NCBI RefSeq assembly: GCF_910592395.1
Contig: NC_088309.1
Coordinates: forward strand, 25,238,599 to 25,298,598
Reading direction: 5' to 3'
DNA length: 60,000 bases
Source of the DNA: Lineus longissimus
Lineage: Eukaryota > Nemertea > Pilidiophora > Heteronemertea > Lineidae
This document shows positions 1 to 10,482 of the stretch, in pieces. The first letter of the stretch is position 1. Each line of letters opens with the position of its first letter. The position numbers were made by a program, and so were the translations under genes. The notes beneath the pieces were generated by a model. That model was not told where the DNA came from and made no database searches. It worked only from the letters and a program-made list of their open reading frames with translations.

Positions 1-311
1 TGGTGCCATATTTGGTTGGAGCCCATAGTCTGGTGGTCCAGCCACAATTCCCTTCGGTCATTGTCCTGATGACGAATCGTTCATGTGGTGAGAGCATGCA
101 AGTTAGCTCTCTTGAGTACCGATTTGAAGCTAAGTCCTCATTGTGCCGTGGGGAAAGGCCTTGCTGCTCCTCAAAATAAGGAAGAAAAGATTTCCAAGCC
201 CAAGGGAATATATTTGATAATCCAAGTCAAATTTTAAGTTGGTTTGAGAGATCATTCTCATGGTATCATCAACAAAAAACGTTATTTGACCCCTGCCTTT
301 CTTTTTTTCAG

Positions 312-465
312 TTTATATTTCAGCCTGCCAGGCATAGAAAAGGTGGATTTCTGGATGTTGCTCTGGATTGTCGGTATCACCGACTTTGTCATCAAGTTTG
401 TTGCCATTGGATTGAAGACTGTGATAACTATTATTCCAAAAGCATGCATTGCCACAAAAAGAAGG
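312..465 (+). CDS. RNFT1: RNFT exon A (membrane segment)
   Basis: A strong pyrimidine tract ends in CAG at 309-311, so I start the exon at 312; a second AG at 322-323 is a weaker alternative that keeps the same frame. The donor is AGG|GTAAGG after 465, phase 0. The exon encodes [17 protein letters not shown] followed by a continuing hydrophobic stretch, then a basic end (KRR) that probably faces the cytosol. Confidence 0.82.
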
Positions 466-3073
466 GTAAGGGGCCATCAGTGTCTATTGTAATTTAACCT
501 TGTGTAAGAACTGCCTTTCAATTGCCAATTCAAAAACTGTTCATCACTGTCATGCATAGAAATAACGATAGACGTTGTAAATGTGAGAAATACAATTAGT
601 ATTTGTCACAAGGTTCAATGAAAATGCCTATATTTCTAATGATCATAACATGTTGTCAGGAAAGCCTGGAATGGAGAGAAAAACCTATTATTTTAAGTTG
701 CTATTAAGATCTGATTCCAAAGATATCCAATCAATGTATTTTCTGCCTTGTTTTCAGGGGAAATACTACATGTTTATTGAATACACAGCTCAATTCTACC
801 GTTGCCTCACGCCGGTCACTCCATGGTGTTATTTTCTCCTGGATTCCTCAACGGGAGCTGAATGGTTTTCATATTTTCTCCTTGGAATATACGTCTTTTG
901 CAAGGTGAGAATCTTTTTCAACATCTTCAGATTTGGTTTGGTCAAGAGATTTTGCTGTCCATATCAGAATTGTTTGGTCTGCCACTCAAGTGCCTTCTGA
1001 TCAAGTTGTGTCCAGTTTGTCCTAGTTATGGTAATGATTACCAGATGGCATTGTGGAGCTATTTGAAATTGGAGAGCTTACTTTTGTACCATTGAGCCCC
1101 AGTGAAATTTTTTTGATGCACTTCATTTCAGAATCATGTATGACACTCTTTTTCAGGCTTCAACCTGCCGGACGAAGTGTAACGAGTTCATCTCAGCGTG
1201 GAGAAAGTTCAGAGTAGATGTGGTATGTATCTGGATTGGAGGATTGTGGGCAATAATAGGGCAGATGTCTTACCAGGCAAAGACCCTCGGGGATATCAGG
1301 CCGTATACGGGATGTCTAATTTCTATTGTCTGTTGTTACTTTGATTGGTATTGCCCAATATTCCATTTTGAATTGTCCTTTGTAACATAACCCAGGGCCT
1401 GTCTGTGCGCAGTCAGGGCTACCTGGTCATTATTAACACCTTCAGCGCCGAACCACGTAGATCTACATGGACCAAATCCCCCCTCTTTGAGCTGGTTATC
1501 GGAGTCTCATGGACTTCATGAGAGAACTACGCCATCGCCACCTACAGGGCAAGATAGGAACTGTAAAGATCAAACGGTCTTCAGTTCCTGCATTGCCCTG
1601 AAGATGGCGATGGCGTAGTTCTCTCATGAAGTCCACGAGACTCCGATAACCAGCTCAAACATGGAGGATTAGGGCCACGTAGATCTACGTGGTTCGGCGT
1701 AGATCTTGGAAGATAGGAACTGAAAAGACCAGTTCCTGCAGTGCCCTGAAGATGGCGATGGCGTAGTTCAGAACTTTCAATGACTTCATGAAAGAACTAC
1801 GCCATCGCCATCTTCAGGGCAAAGTTGGAACTGGGAAGACATCTTCTTGTCTTTTCAGTTCCTACCTTGCCCTGAAGATGGCGATGGCGTAGTTCTTTCA
1901 TGCAGTCCATGAGACTCCGATTACCAGCTCAAAGGGGAGGGGGATTTGGGCCACGTAGGTTCGGCGCTGAAGGTGTAAATGTTATTGGTGTGAAAGTCCA
2001 GGCAGCTGTTAACAATCTTGAAAGTAGTTTGGAAGAACATTTTGCATCTTATCTTTCAGAACTATGGTTCAAGCCCAAGCTCTGATGATATGAAAACGAG
2101 TGGTGGTGATGCGTGTCCTATATGTCAGGATGATTATCATGATCCAGTTATGCTGACTTGTAAGGTGAGTCTTGAAGATTAGCTTTGTCCTAGAACTGGA
2201 AAAAGTCCTGCAAAGCTTCTCTATGCAAATGATAAGCATAGCATCATTGAAATAAATGGGTTTTTTATCTCAGTTTGAAACTCGGCCTCCAAGGGTTAAA
2301 CAAACTATGTAATTGTATTTTCTAAAGGTACATTTGACTTTATGGTTGACTCCAAATGATAAGTATTCATTTATTTATATGAGAATAACTGCAGGTGCTT
2401 ACGATCTTCTAAAGTTCAAAGCGGTTTTGTTCGTGGTGATGTGATAAGCGTCACTATCTTCTGCGGCCAGACTTTATGGCACCGCTTTCTCGGGATACGT
2501 GGGGCAATGTTCTATGGACCCGTTGAGTTCACAGGTTGTGATATACGTGTGAAGTGTGACATATTGCTGATGTTATGAAAGGCGAGAGCCACTGAGGACA
2601 AAGTTGGTCCAAGCCCACTGGAAAATTTTTAAAATGGGATGTGCTCAAAAAGTGCTATTGGGATCAATATTATCCTGTCTCTGCATAAAATTTTCTGTAG
2701 TTTAGAGAGCAGCTTCAAACTGCTGATTTAACTTGCAAGTAGTGACTCAGTCAGGTGTTGAACTAACAATCTTATGATCATGAGGCGGGTGCTGTGCTAC
2801 TGTGCTACTGCTGCTCCTGAAGTAGCCAAATTGGTTGAAAGCCAATATTTTGAGTTAGATAATTGAGGAAGATTTGAGTCAGATAACCTGTAGTAGAGCA
2901 TTATTTACCTTGGCGTCTTCCATTTGTTTTTTCCTTTTTAGCATATTTTCTGTGAAGACTGTGTATCGATGTGGTTCGACCGCGAGCCAACGTGTCCAAT
3001 GTGTCGGGCAGCCATTGCTGAAAACCCTGCTTGGAGGGATGGATCAACGGCAGTCGGTGTGCAGTTATTTTAA
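312..3073 (+). CDS. RNFT1: RNFT1/RNFT2-family RING-finger transmembrane ubiquitin ligase, 3' part (5 exons)
   Basis: The exons are 312-465, 758-904, 1157-1222, 2060-2164 and 2942-3073 (stop TAA at 3071-3073); they join in phase and give about 200 C-terminal residues. The first visible exon begins after a split codon and encodes a hydrophobic segment containing [14 protein letters not shown], a hallmark of this family. The second exon continues with GKYYMFIEY and another membrane segment. The last two exons form a C3HC4 RING: counting visible residues, Cys141, Cys144, Cys156, His158, Cys161, Cys164, Cys175, Cys178, with the usual E2-contacting Trp168. The C terminus [13 protein letters not shown] matches the WKDGATS... 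ending known for RNFT proteins. Family members are multi-pass endoplasmic-reticulum membrane E3 ligases linked to ER-associated degradation; this role is inferred from family. The N terminus and first membrane spans lie outside the window. I cannot decide between the vertebrate paralogues RNFT1 and RNFT2; many invertebrates have a single gene. Confidence 0.9.
758..904 (+). CDS. RNFT1: RNFT exon B (family motif and membrane segment)
   Basis: The acceptor is TTTTCAG at 751-757 and the donor AAG|GTGAGA at 904/905, both phase 0, giving 49 codons. It starts [15 protein letters not shown], the conserved segment that follows the first membrane helix in RNFT proteins, and ends with the hydrophobic [14 protein letters not shown]. 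Confidence 0.87.
1157..1222 (+). CDS. RNFT1: RNFT exon C (short linker exon)
   Basis: A 22-codon exon with acceptor TTTTTCAG ending at 1156 and donor GTG|GTATGT at 1222/1223, phase 0 on both sides. It encodes a basic amphipathic linker ([19 protein letters not shown]) between the membrane part and the RING. Confidence 0.82.
1434..1977. mobile_element. Foldback / MITE-like inverted-repeat element in RNFT intron 3
   Basis: The outer ends are inverted copies: CACCTTCAGCGCCGAACC near 1437-1454 and its reverse complement near 1955-1976. Homology continues inward through AAATCCCCC, TTTGAGCTGGT and ATCGGAGTCTCATGGACT. The interior is built from five copies, in both orientations, of a core containing GAACTACGCCATCGCC next to a CAGGGCAAG...GGAACTG block (about 1525-1565, 1590-1625, 1740-1770, 1790-1830, 1865-1900). 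There is no coding potential. The element lies wholly inside the intron and leaves the splice sites intact. The exact ends and any target duplication are uncertain. Confidence 0.72.
2060..2164 (+). CDS. RNFT1: RNFT exon D (first half of RING finger)
   Basis: The acceptor TTTCAG ends at 2059 and the donor AAG|GTGAGT is at 2164/2165, phase 0, 35 codons. It opens with NYG, as expected after the linker of RNFT proteins. It contains [17 protein letters not shown], which supplies the first three zinc-binding cysteines of the RING. Confidence 0.9.
2741..2825 (-). mobile_element. tRNA-derived SINE head in RNFT intron 4
   Basis: Read on the minus strand, an A-box-like TAGCACAGTAGC (2807-2796) is followed at tRNA-like spacing by a B-box-like TAGTTCAACACC (2765-2754). 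The intervening part can be read as a degenerate anticodon arm. The lower-coordinate side probably holds the SINE body. It is too diverged to be a functional tRNA gene. Confidence 0.45.
2942..3073 (+). CDS. RNFT1: RNFT terminal exon (second half of RING, stop codon)
   Basis: The acceptor is CCTTTTTAG ending at 2941. The exon starts [15 protein letters not shown], continues TCPMC, and ends GVQLF before TAA. It supplies the histidine and the last four cysteines of the C3HC4 RING; the intron therefore splits the zinc-binding domain between Cys3 and His4. Confidence 0.92.
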   Translation, partial: HIFCEDCVSMWFDREPTCPMCRAAIAENPAWRDGSTAVGVQLF

Positions 3074-4824
3074 TTGATGAGGGGATGGGATGGAATTTCC
3101 ACGTTTAAATGTAAGTTTTATAATCCATATATTCACATAGCACAAGATAATGCTGGGCTGGCATTAATTTAGTTTACAGAATTCCTGAAAGGGGGCAGTT
3201 TTTTTATGCATCTGCAAATGAAATGTGCACAAACAACTTCTTAAGTGTTTGCGCACTTTGGACATGTATTTGTAGTACTGTCAGCAAAGGTAGGGTACAG
3301 TGCTCAAAAATGAAGAGGTGACATTCTCGTCCATTACGTAACATCCTTTCCATGCTTCAAAATTCTCCTCACATATTTTGTTGGTTTGGTGTTCAAAGGG
3401 CAGATGGCAGCACAAGCTTTGCATTTCAGTGTGATGTGAAGTCCAGATCACAAGTCCATATATCAAATCAGGTAAAAATGGAAGTGCAGCAACCCATTAA
3501 AGACCGATCATGATGCTTCAAGGGCAACAACCTGCTTAAAGACAGGTTGTGATTGCTATTTACTCTCCAAATTTGAAAATGCTTGTCTCCATGTTGACCA
3601 TGCCAATCTTAATCACTTGTAAACATATCATTTTCAAAGGTTCATGCGAGTGTGATTAGTTATCAAATAATCGTGATAAATTGCATTGTTTGCCAAAAAA
3701 GCTTCGTCATGAGGGCCGGATTCGCAGAAATGCATCACTCCCAACAACGTGACACTACATCATGTGAAGACAAGTTTAAATATTACGCCGCAAGAACTAG
3801 GTATGACCCGGTGCAAGGCTATTAATCTTGGCTGTAAGTTGAAGGGAAAGTAAACAGGTGGGAAAAATTACTCTGTGCTTTTATTGACTCCGCACAAGGC
3901 CAGTCCGTGGTTCAATCGATGATGCTGCAGTACATCTGAGTTCATGGACTTCCATGTCGCAGTTGTGGCCACTGATTCTCTGAGTCTTGAGTTGGCTGCT
4001 CTCCTTGAATCCAGTTCCACCTGTGATGAGCTTCTAGACTGGCATAAATGGCACCAAACAGACCTGAAGAAAGAAATTATACTAGATCACTTGTTTCTCT
4101 GATATGATGATTTCTACCTTAAATCAAGCAAAATGCTGCCTAAGTACAAATTTAGCAGATCTTCTTGATTCTAGCCATCCTAAAACAGGACACATGATCG
4201 TTTTGGCTTGCTCGTGTGCCTTATGAAAGTAAAGGTTGCACTTGTCAATAGGGGTCATTGTACTATCCAAGTGCACATAGGTCCCTAGGTTGTTAATATC
4301 CTGCACACGTGATATCGATAACATAATTAGCTGCTGCTTTTTGTTTATCTGTATTGATTTCTAATTAGAAGTGACATATCATGTTTTTAGGGGAATATTT
4401 GTGGGTTTATTGCCATGACATCTGCAGCCGTTGTGTGTTGTAGGATACCCCAGCCAATTTTATTGCATTTCATTCTAAAAGTTGCTGTACTAATCTCCAT
4501 GATGGCTCCACCTCAAGGAATAAGTTGGTTATGTTTCCAGCAAGGATATTTTAAAACAGTCTGGTACTTAAAAAGCATGATCACTACAGTGGCGAGTGCC
4601 CTCATCTCAGGTCAGTGTTGACCTAATAGGTCATTTTTTTGGGATGAAAAGTGTATTTTTGGTTCAATAGGGTGTATCGTTTTATATGAAATACGGTGTT
4701 TTCCTTGACCTTTCAAGATGGTCTCTATAAAGTTTAATAAGTTGGATAAGACTATTTGCTATGTGCCTCTGTCATAGACAGGTAGAATGAATTCATCACA
4801 ATTACATCTTTCTCTTGGTAGGGT
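3074..4824. other. RNFT 3' UTR and downstream spacer, no gene seen
   Basis: AT-rich, CpG-poor sequence after the RNFT stop codon. The 3' UTR must begin here, but its end is not fixed: the first signal-like hexamer is ATTAAA at 3496-3501, without a strong GT-rich follow-up. Short open frames here have no splice context or recognisable motif. Confidence 0.5.
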
Positions 4825-4972
4825 TTTTTCACGAGTCATCAAAATGATGTGGCAGTTGAGGTAAAGTGACTTGCTGTACCTCGATCACAAGTGATGTGTC
4901 AATTTCGGGTATCGAACTCAAGACTTTCAGATCTCGAGTCGGACTAGTATGACTAGAATATGCAACCACTTC
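4825..4972 (-). mobile_element. tRNA-derived SINE
   Basis: On the minus strand an A-box-like AGTGGTTGCATA (around 4970-4959) is followed by a tRNA-like middle and a clear B box, GAGTTCGATACCC (4919-4907). After it comes a body with GATCGAGGTACAGCAAG and TCACTTTACC, a phrase typical of the tRNA-unrelated part of invertebrate SINEs. The end points are approximate. Confidence 0.62.
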
Positions 4973-5036
4973 CATTTGACTCATGAAAGCACTCACCTCT
5001 CCTTCGTGTCCTTATCCTTGAGCTTTCGTTGAATTT

Positions 5037-5230
5037 GACGTCTGGTTACAATAAGTTCTTCATATCATGAACAGGTGGCACAACATGTCAGTCTGTTTAC
5101 CTGCATGCACTTGCGGCATGGTGCATGAGCATGCATTTATTGAATGTATTGAAACATTCATGACGGATCAATGAAAAATCCATGCCTGTGGCAGACAGGC
5201 GGGATGTATGATGATGGATAACCAGACGTC
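5037..5230. repeat. Segment bounded by 12-bp perfect inverted repeats
   Basis: GACGTCTGGTTA at 5037-5048 and its exact reverse complement at 5219-5230 enclose about 170 bp. This could be a small non-autonomous DNA element, but no target duplication is visible and the arms are short. Confidence 0.3.
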
Positions 5231-5505
5231 TCCCAGACTTATAATATTAAATAGTATAGTATTTTAATCTCTGCTTATGTCTGGTTTTGATTTCAACTTT
5301 TATTTGTGCTGATCATTACCACCTGCATATAGGCCTACTTACTTTCTACTTTTCATTGTCTCTTCAAATAGGTTGAGAGTGATATTTTGATTGAAAAATT
5401 ATAAAAAACGAAGTTTTCCTGAAATGATATCGAGACAGCCGAGCTGCGTCCACAATCAGAAAGGTGATATTGGAGATGGAGTCACGGAATCCTCTATTAG
5501 ACATC

Positions 5506-5511
5506 AATAAA
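5506..5511 (+). promoter_or_regulatory. Possible polyadenylation signal AATAAA
   Basis: AATAAA followed within 15 bases by a T/G-rich stretch (TGTATTTTGTTCGTTG). It lies 2.4 kb beyond the RNFT stop codon, so it could end a long 3' UTR or be fortuitous. Confidence 0.2.
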
Positions 5512-7978
5512 GACTTTGTATTTTGTTCGTTGACAGAAATATCAGTTTCTCCAGTATTTCAATTAATATTTTTAATTAACAAAGTCGTAGGGTATACAAA
5601 CATGCGGTCGTTTTCTCTCCACAAAAAAATGTACTGGGTAAGCTAAAACTGAAAAAACTAAACTGAAGAGGGACAAAAAGGGCAAATTTGTAGCTATTGA
5701 AACATTTCATGTATGTGTATGAAGGTATAATCACCTTCACTTGGGTATGAAACAAAGAATATATTGGCATTGCCTTGAATCACTTGTAAGCTGTCCTCTG
5801 CCTCAAACCATCCTTTGGTCTTTGACGACTCGTTAGAGCAGAATGGTCCATGATTTGATTCCAAGTCGAGTGACACCTGCTAATTATGGAGAACAATATC
5901 AAGGAATCATCCACTTGTTCATTTGTTCAAGGATTAGTTTTCGAGGTGTGGGGGCCATTTTGTTGGAATAAAGAATTATCGTGATGTCCTCCATGGCTGC
6001 TACGCAGATTGAAGCAACAAAAATCACGTTTTTATGCCTTACATTCGCTGTCACCCAGAAAAATGATAATGCTTAAAATTGTCCCATTCAAGTTTTAACT
6101 TTGACTTGAGTCTTTTCCAATGTTTTGGAAGCGCAACTGATATGGAAACCTTTTTCTTTTCAAAAATCAAATATAATTACCCAAATTGCCAACTGTAAAC
6201 ATGTTGACTTTAATATTATAAAGATACAAAAAATCCATTTTGGTCCACATTGAAATATTTTCCTCAAAGCATTTTTTGATGAAATATTGATCATATCTTG
6301 TTCATCTTTGAGTTTGAGGGGAAAAAGTGCATCTGAAAAAATGCATCTGTCATGTTTGCATGGTGAAAGGCAACACTCCTGGCACTTCAGGTGGTTTTCC
6401 CTCAAAACTCATCGATGCAGAAATGTTCATGTCAGTCCCAGACTTATTCTCAATTTTTCACACATGTCGTTTGAATTTGGTCAATCATGTTTGAAATTGA
6501 AAGTCATTCAGCATTTTCACAGCCACATTGTGGGCGCAAATCATGTTTGTTGATGGAAAAAAACAGTTCCGACCCAACTTGTTTCTGAATTCATTAGTGC
6601 ACTGAGCAGAAAATTTGTTTGTGGTAAATCTTTTTACCGACTTCGCCTTGAAGAGCCATGTGGCAATTGGTTAAAAAATCTAATCAGTTTTGATACCATT
6701 ATTGCAGGTGTCCGGATGAAGTTTGTAGCCAGGAAGTTTTTTTCCGTATTTTCAGCTGTTTAAATCTTGCCAAATGCTAGATAATATCGAGGCTGTGGTC
6801 TTTACTTGTTCTTTGTATGCATGGTCAGATCCATGCTTTACAGTATCAGTCCAACTGTGATATTCAACTCGTTTGGCCATTTGTTTTCCAAGTTGCTCAT
6901 TTTCTGCATGTCCAAAGAGTTTTCTATTCTCTTAGGAAAATAAATCCAAGAAAAACCCAAGATCATCTTGCATAATCTTGCATGCGTCTTGGGTTTTCTT
7001 GGGTCCTGTACAATTGTGTACATCAATGTATTAATACCCAAGAAAACACCTGGCGAAGCGAAAAATCTCTGTGTTTTCTTGGGATTGTCTTAGAAAATTT
7101 TATTCCATCGACCTCCATTTCAAAAGCCCAGATTGTGTCATTTTCTTAATATCAAATCTCTCCCAGTAATAAATATAACACAGGTTAACCTTTCAACAAT
7201 GACATAAACTAAACTTTAAAGTCTGCCCACAAGTTCATCATTTGGAATAATGATATTTCCTGGTCGGCACATCTTCCCCAAGGCCAACTCTTGGCAGGTT
7301 TCTTGAACAATAAGATCCGCCAAACAGAAAAGAACAATACAAGATTCATGAGGGCAACTTTTCAGCTTCATTCAACTCATTCATGGCCCATTACCTGCAC
7401 AAGGCGATGGTGGTTGGACTGGGGGCACTGCTTTGATCCTTTGAGGGTAAAGAAAACATTGGGGTTGGAGAGCGTGGTGTTCTGATGATAGGGGTGTCAA
7501 GAACTTGTGGCTAACGAGCTGTCAATTAATTAACCAGCACGTTGTGCCATATGGATTGTAGAATTAGCAAAATCATCAGATTAGTTCATCATTTTAAGGA
7601 GAGTAGTTTGATTCATGTCTTTTTGAGAATGTGAAACGACATTGATATCAATGTTTTTTCGCAGTCGTGGCTTTATCGTCTCATTCTATCACATGGAGCT
7701 AAGTACATTTCAAGGGTGTGTAATTTATGACATGAATGATGAATAATAATCATGAAACGCTCGTTAAACCATTAAAACACTCCCACGCATTGTTATGAAA
7801 TTCTCAAAAACTTGGTCAGATTCCAACTCCTCCTCTCCCACATATAGGCCTTAGAATTGAAACTTTCACAACAGCTTCATTCATAAATCCCAACTTTCCC
7901 CTCAAAGTGATGAATCACGTATGGTAATTTGATACTTGTTCATGATGTTGACAACTTTCCAGGTTTCACTTGTCATTA
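5512..7978. other. Gene-free spacer
   Basis: AT-rich and CpG-poor. The only structure seen is at about 6925-7110, where the phrase CCCAAGAAAA and its complement recur several times, suggesting a small decayed palindromic repeat. No exon with paired splice sites and coding-like residues was found. Confidence 0.45.
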
Positions 7979-8160
7979 CAGTCAACCTCCTATAGTGAAC
8001 ACCTCTGTTGGCAGGACACCCTGTCTATTTGGGACAGTGATTGTGGTCCCTTGTGCAGTTTCTATTCAATTTGGCCTCTCTAATCAGGATACCTCCCTAT
8101 TAAGAACGGCCTTTGTCAGTCCCAAGGGTGTCCTCAATAGAGAGGTTCTGCTGTCATAAG
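7979..8160. repeat. Dispersed-repeat-like segment
   Basis: Phrases such as CCTATAGTGAACACCTCT, ACCTCCCTATTAAGAACG and GTGTCCTCAATAGAGAGG are variants of one another in both orientations. A related phrase occurs at 14545-14596. This is the pattern of an old palindromic repeat family rather than of a gene. Confidence 0.35.
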
Positions 8161-8457
8161 GTTTCGAACCAACAGGTGTTTTATCGGAAAATCCGGTTAC
8201 AAATGGAAGAGCCGCCCACAAATTCTGAATGAAAATTTGGCATCAGTTTCATTTATGAATCCCAAAATAGCCCATTAGTCAGATATTAAAATCACTTGTT
8301 TAGTTTGAATAATACTTCGATCATAACATTGTTATTATTGCCTTGTGACTAGTGCGTACAATATTATAATACGTTACACTGTTTTAGCTGAAAACTGACC
8401 TCGGACGTCTGATACCATAATGATACCACCTCAAAACCACATCTCACGTACCATACC

Positions 8458-9408
8458 TATGGCAAGCCAAAGCGGAATTTATTCAAGACTTTAGAATAAC
8501 CATTCAAGAAGTTAAATATAAGTTCAAGAAGGAAATATATGTTCAAGACTAAAATATGTTCAACCTTGAATCAAATGTTTTCAACCTTAAATAAAATATG
8601 TTCAACCTTGAATAAAATATGTCCAACCTTGAACAAAATATATTCAACCTTGAACAAAATATATTCAAGACTCACGTGACCATATTCAAGACTCACGTGA
8701 CCATATTCAAGACGCACGTGACCACAAAATTGATGACGTAGAGCGTAGAATCTGTGGTACTTCTGATGCGTTCTGTTTCACGACGTGATTGATTGCCTGT
8801 ATAGCCTAAACACTCAAACATGTCAAAAGACAACGAGAATCCGATACAGTGGTATGAAAGGTGAGAGGCATTGCGCATTTTGAACCTATAATTTGCCTGA
8901 TATGTCTGTGAAACATGTATCGACTCTGACATTCACTCGGCATCCATGTCATGATGTGTAGGATTACAGTACATGTCAGGTGTAGGCGGCTAGGTACGTG
9001 TACAACCATGTGTCAAAACCTTCGTGCGAACAATTCGAGCTCCGAAACGCAACACAAGTACCATGGGTTCGGGAAAGTCTGGACGCGGGTTCGGGAAAGT
9101 CCGTAAAGCATCAAAACATGAGCAACTACGTCATCAATTTTGTGGTCACGTGCGTCTTGAATATGGTCACGTGAGTCTTGAATATATTTTGTTCAAGGTT
9201 GAATATATTTTGTTCAAGGTTGGACATATTTTATTCAAGGTTGAACATATTTTATTCAAGGTTGAACATATTTTATTCAAGGTTGAAAACATTTGATTCA
9301 AGGTTGAACATATTTTAGTCTTGAACATATATTTCCTTCTGAACTTATATTTAACTTCTTGAATGGTAATTCTAAAGTCTTGAATAAATTCCGCTTTGGC
9401 TTGCCATA
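8458..9408. mobile_element. Long-inverted-repeat (foldback/TU-like) element
   Basis: Two arms of about 284 bp (8458-8741 and 9126-9408) are nearly identical reverse complements flanking a 384-bp centre. Each arm runs from the outer TATGGCAAGCCAAAGCGG to the inner GATGACGTAG. Each carries two arrays: a 21-bp unit (ATATGTTCAACCTTGAATAA type) and a 21-22-bp unit containing TCAAGACTCACGTGACC. The arms differ by one array unit in each array and by very few point changes. Long inverted repeats built of short tandem subrepeats are the known architecture of Drosophila FB and sea-urchin TU elements. Both flanks contain TACCATACC, a possible target duplication, although the right flank is itself repetitive. 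No transposase is encoded. Confidence 0.75.
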
Positions 9409-10374
9409 CATACCATACCATACCATAAATGGCCAAAATTTCAAGGGACTTTTATTTTGGCAGATTTTGAGAATAACCTTGATTCGAAAATATTTTTTGA
9501 TTAGAAAGACCAAATGAGAAAGGAATGTTTCAAAAATGATAATTTACCGTACCACATCATTTCAGTGCAAAAGACCTTGGCTCTATTTATAAAAAAAGGG
9601 AATTTCTCAATACCGTAATTATGAATGAATCTTCCATAAACAAAAATATGATGTTAGTTTCACCATCTGTGCACCTGTGTACTGTAAATGATTGTAAAAT
9701 TGAAACTTGGCCGATATGAGCTAGACTGTGCTGCCAAAAATATAAATGATTTGTACAAAAAAGTATTTTTTCATTCAGTCCAGGTGTTGTCGTTTCTTTT
9801 CCAACATTAGGCGCTTCAAGCAATATAGGGTTAACATCCAGTTCCAAGAAAAGAACTGTACAGCATAGCGACGGCAGATATGCCAATGTATAGCAGACCA
9901 TTTGATGTATAGCAGCGTGCAGACAGTCCATGTCCATGTACTGCAATCATGATTTGCATAGAACTGTATTGATTTTGTCTTTCAGTGCCATTTACCTATA
10001 CATTGGATCCATAGAATATGCAAATTCCTTGATGATTTATTCTGTCTGAAAGGTTGAGTGCACTCTTTCACCTTCTTGTCTATATCGTGAACCCCTCTTG
10101 TACAACCTGAATCAAAAAGGCAAATATCATAATTATGATATTCTCAAAATAACTTCCCTTTCGAATTGAAGGAATGGAAATGCTACCTTGTGTGAAAACT
10201 TTGACCACCTTGACAATGGTTGGCTAGCCAAGCTATAGGGCAGTATTGCCATGACGGGTTGGAAGATTCCTCAGCCTCTTCTTGCAGCCAGTGCAACTAA
10301 ATATGCTTTACTCTCACCTATGCCAATGACAACACACCCAAAATCATCTGAAAAAGAACTGTTCACATATGTCG

Positions 10375-10482
10375 ATGCACAATGAGGTCACCTAGTTGAC
10401 CTAATTCTGGAAGTAGGTCATATTTAATTTGGAGATGCTGATGCACAAGGTACAGAGGTCATGTAGTTGGAGCTAGAGGTCA
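10375..10482. repeat. Diverged 64-bp duplication rich in AGGTCA half-sites
   Basis: GATGCACAA followed by AGGTCA occurs at 10375 and again at 10439. The segment holds AGGTCA at 10385, 10415, 10456 and 10477 and its complement TGACCT at 10397. The first two form an inverted repeat with a 6-bp gap. AGGTCA is the nuclear-receptor half-site, but the duplication alone could explain the density. Confidence 0.4.

Noticed and set aside
4994-5072. Minus-strand exon-like block ending in GAGAG|GTGAGT
   Set aside because: The acceptor is weak, the block is short, and it overlaps the 12-bp inverted repeat at 5037; no neighbouring exon was found.
8160-8180. Minus-strand GGTTCGAAACC as a tRNA T-arm
   Set aside because: The flanking bases do not form a five-pair T stem, and no acceptor or A box is present.
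9167-9436. Open frames running through the right arm of the foldback element
   Set aside because: They only translate the 21-bp tandem units (period divisible by three) and give a low-complexity peptide.
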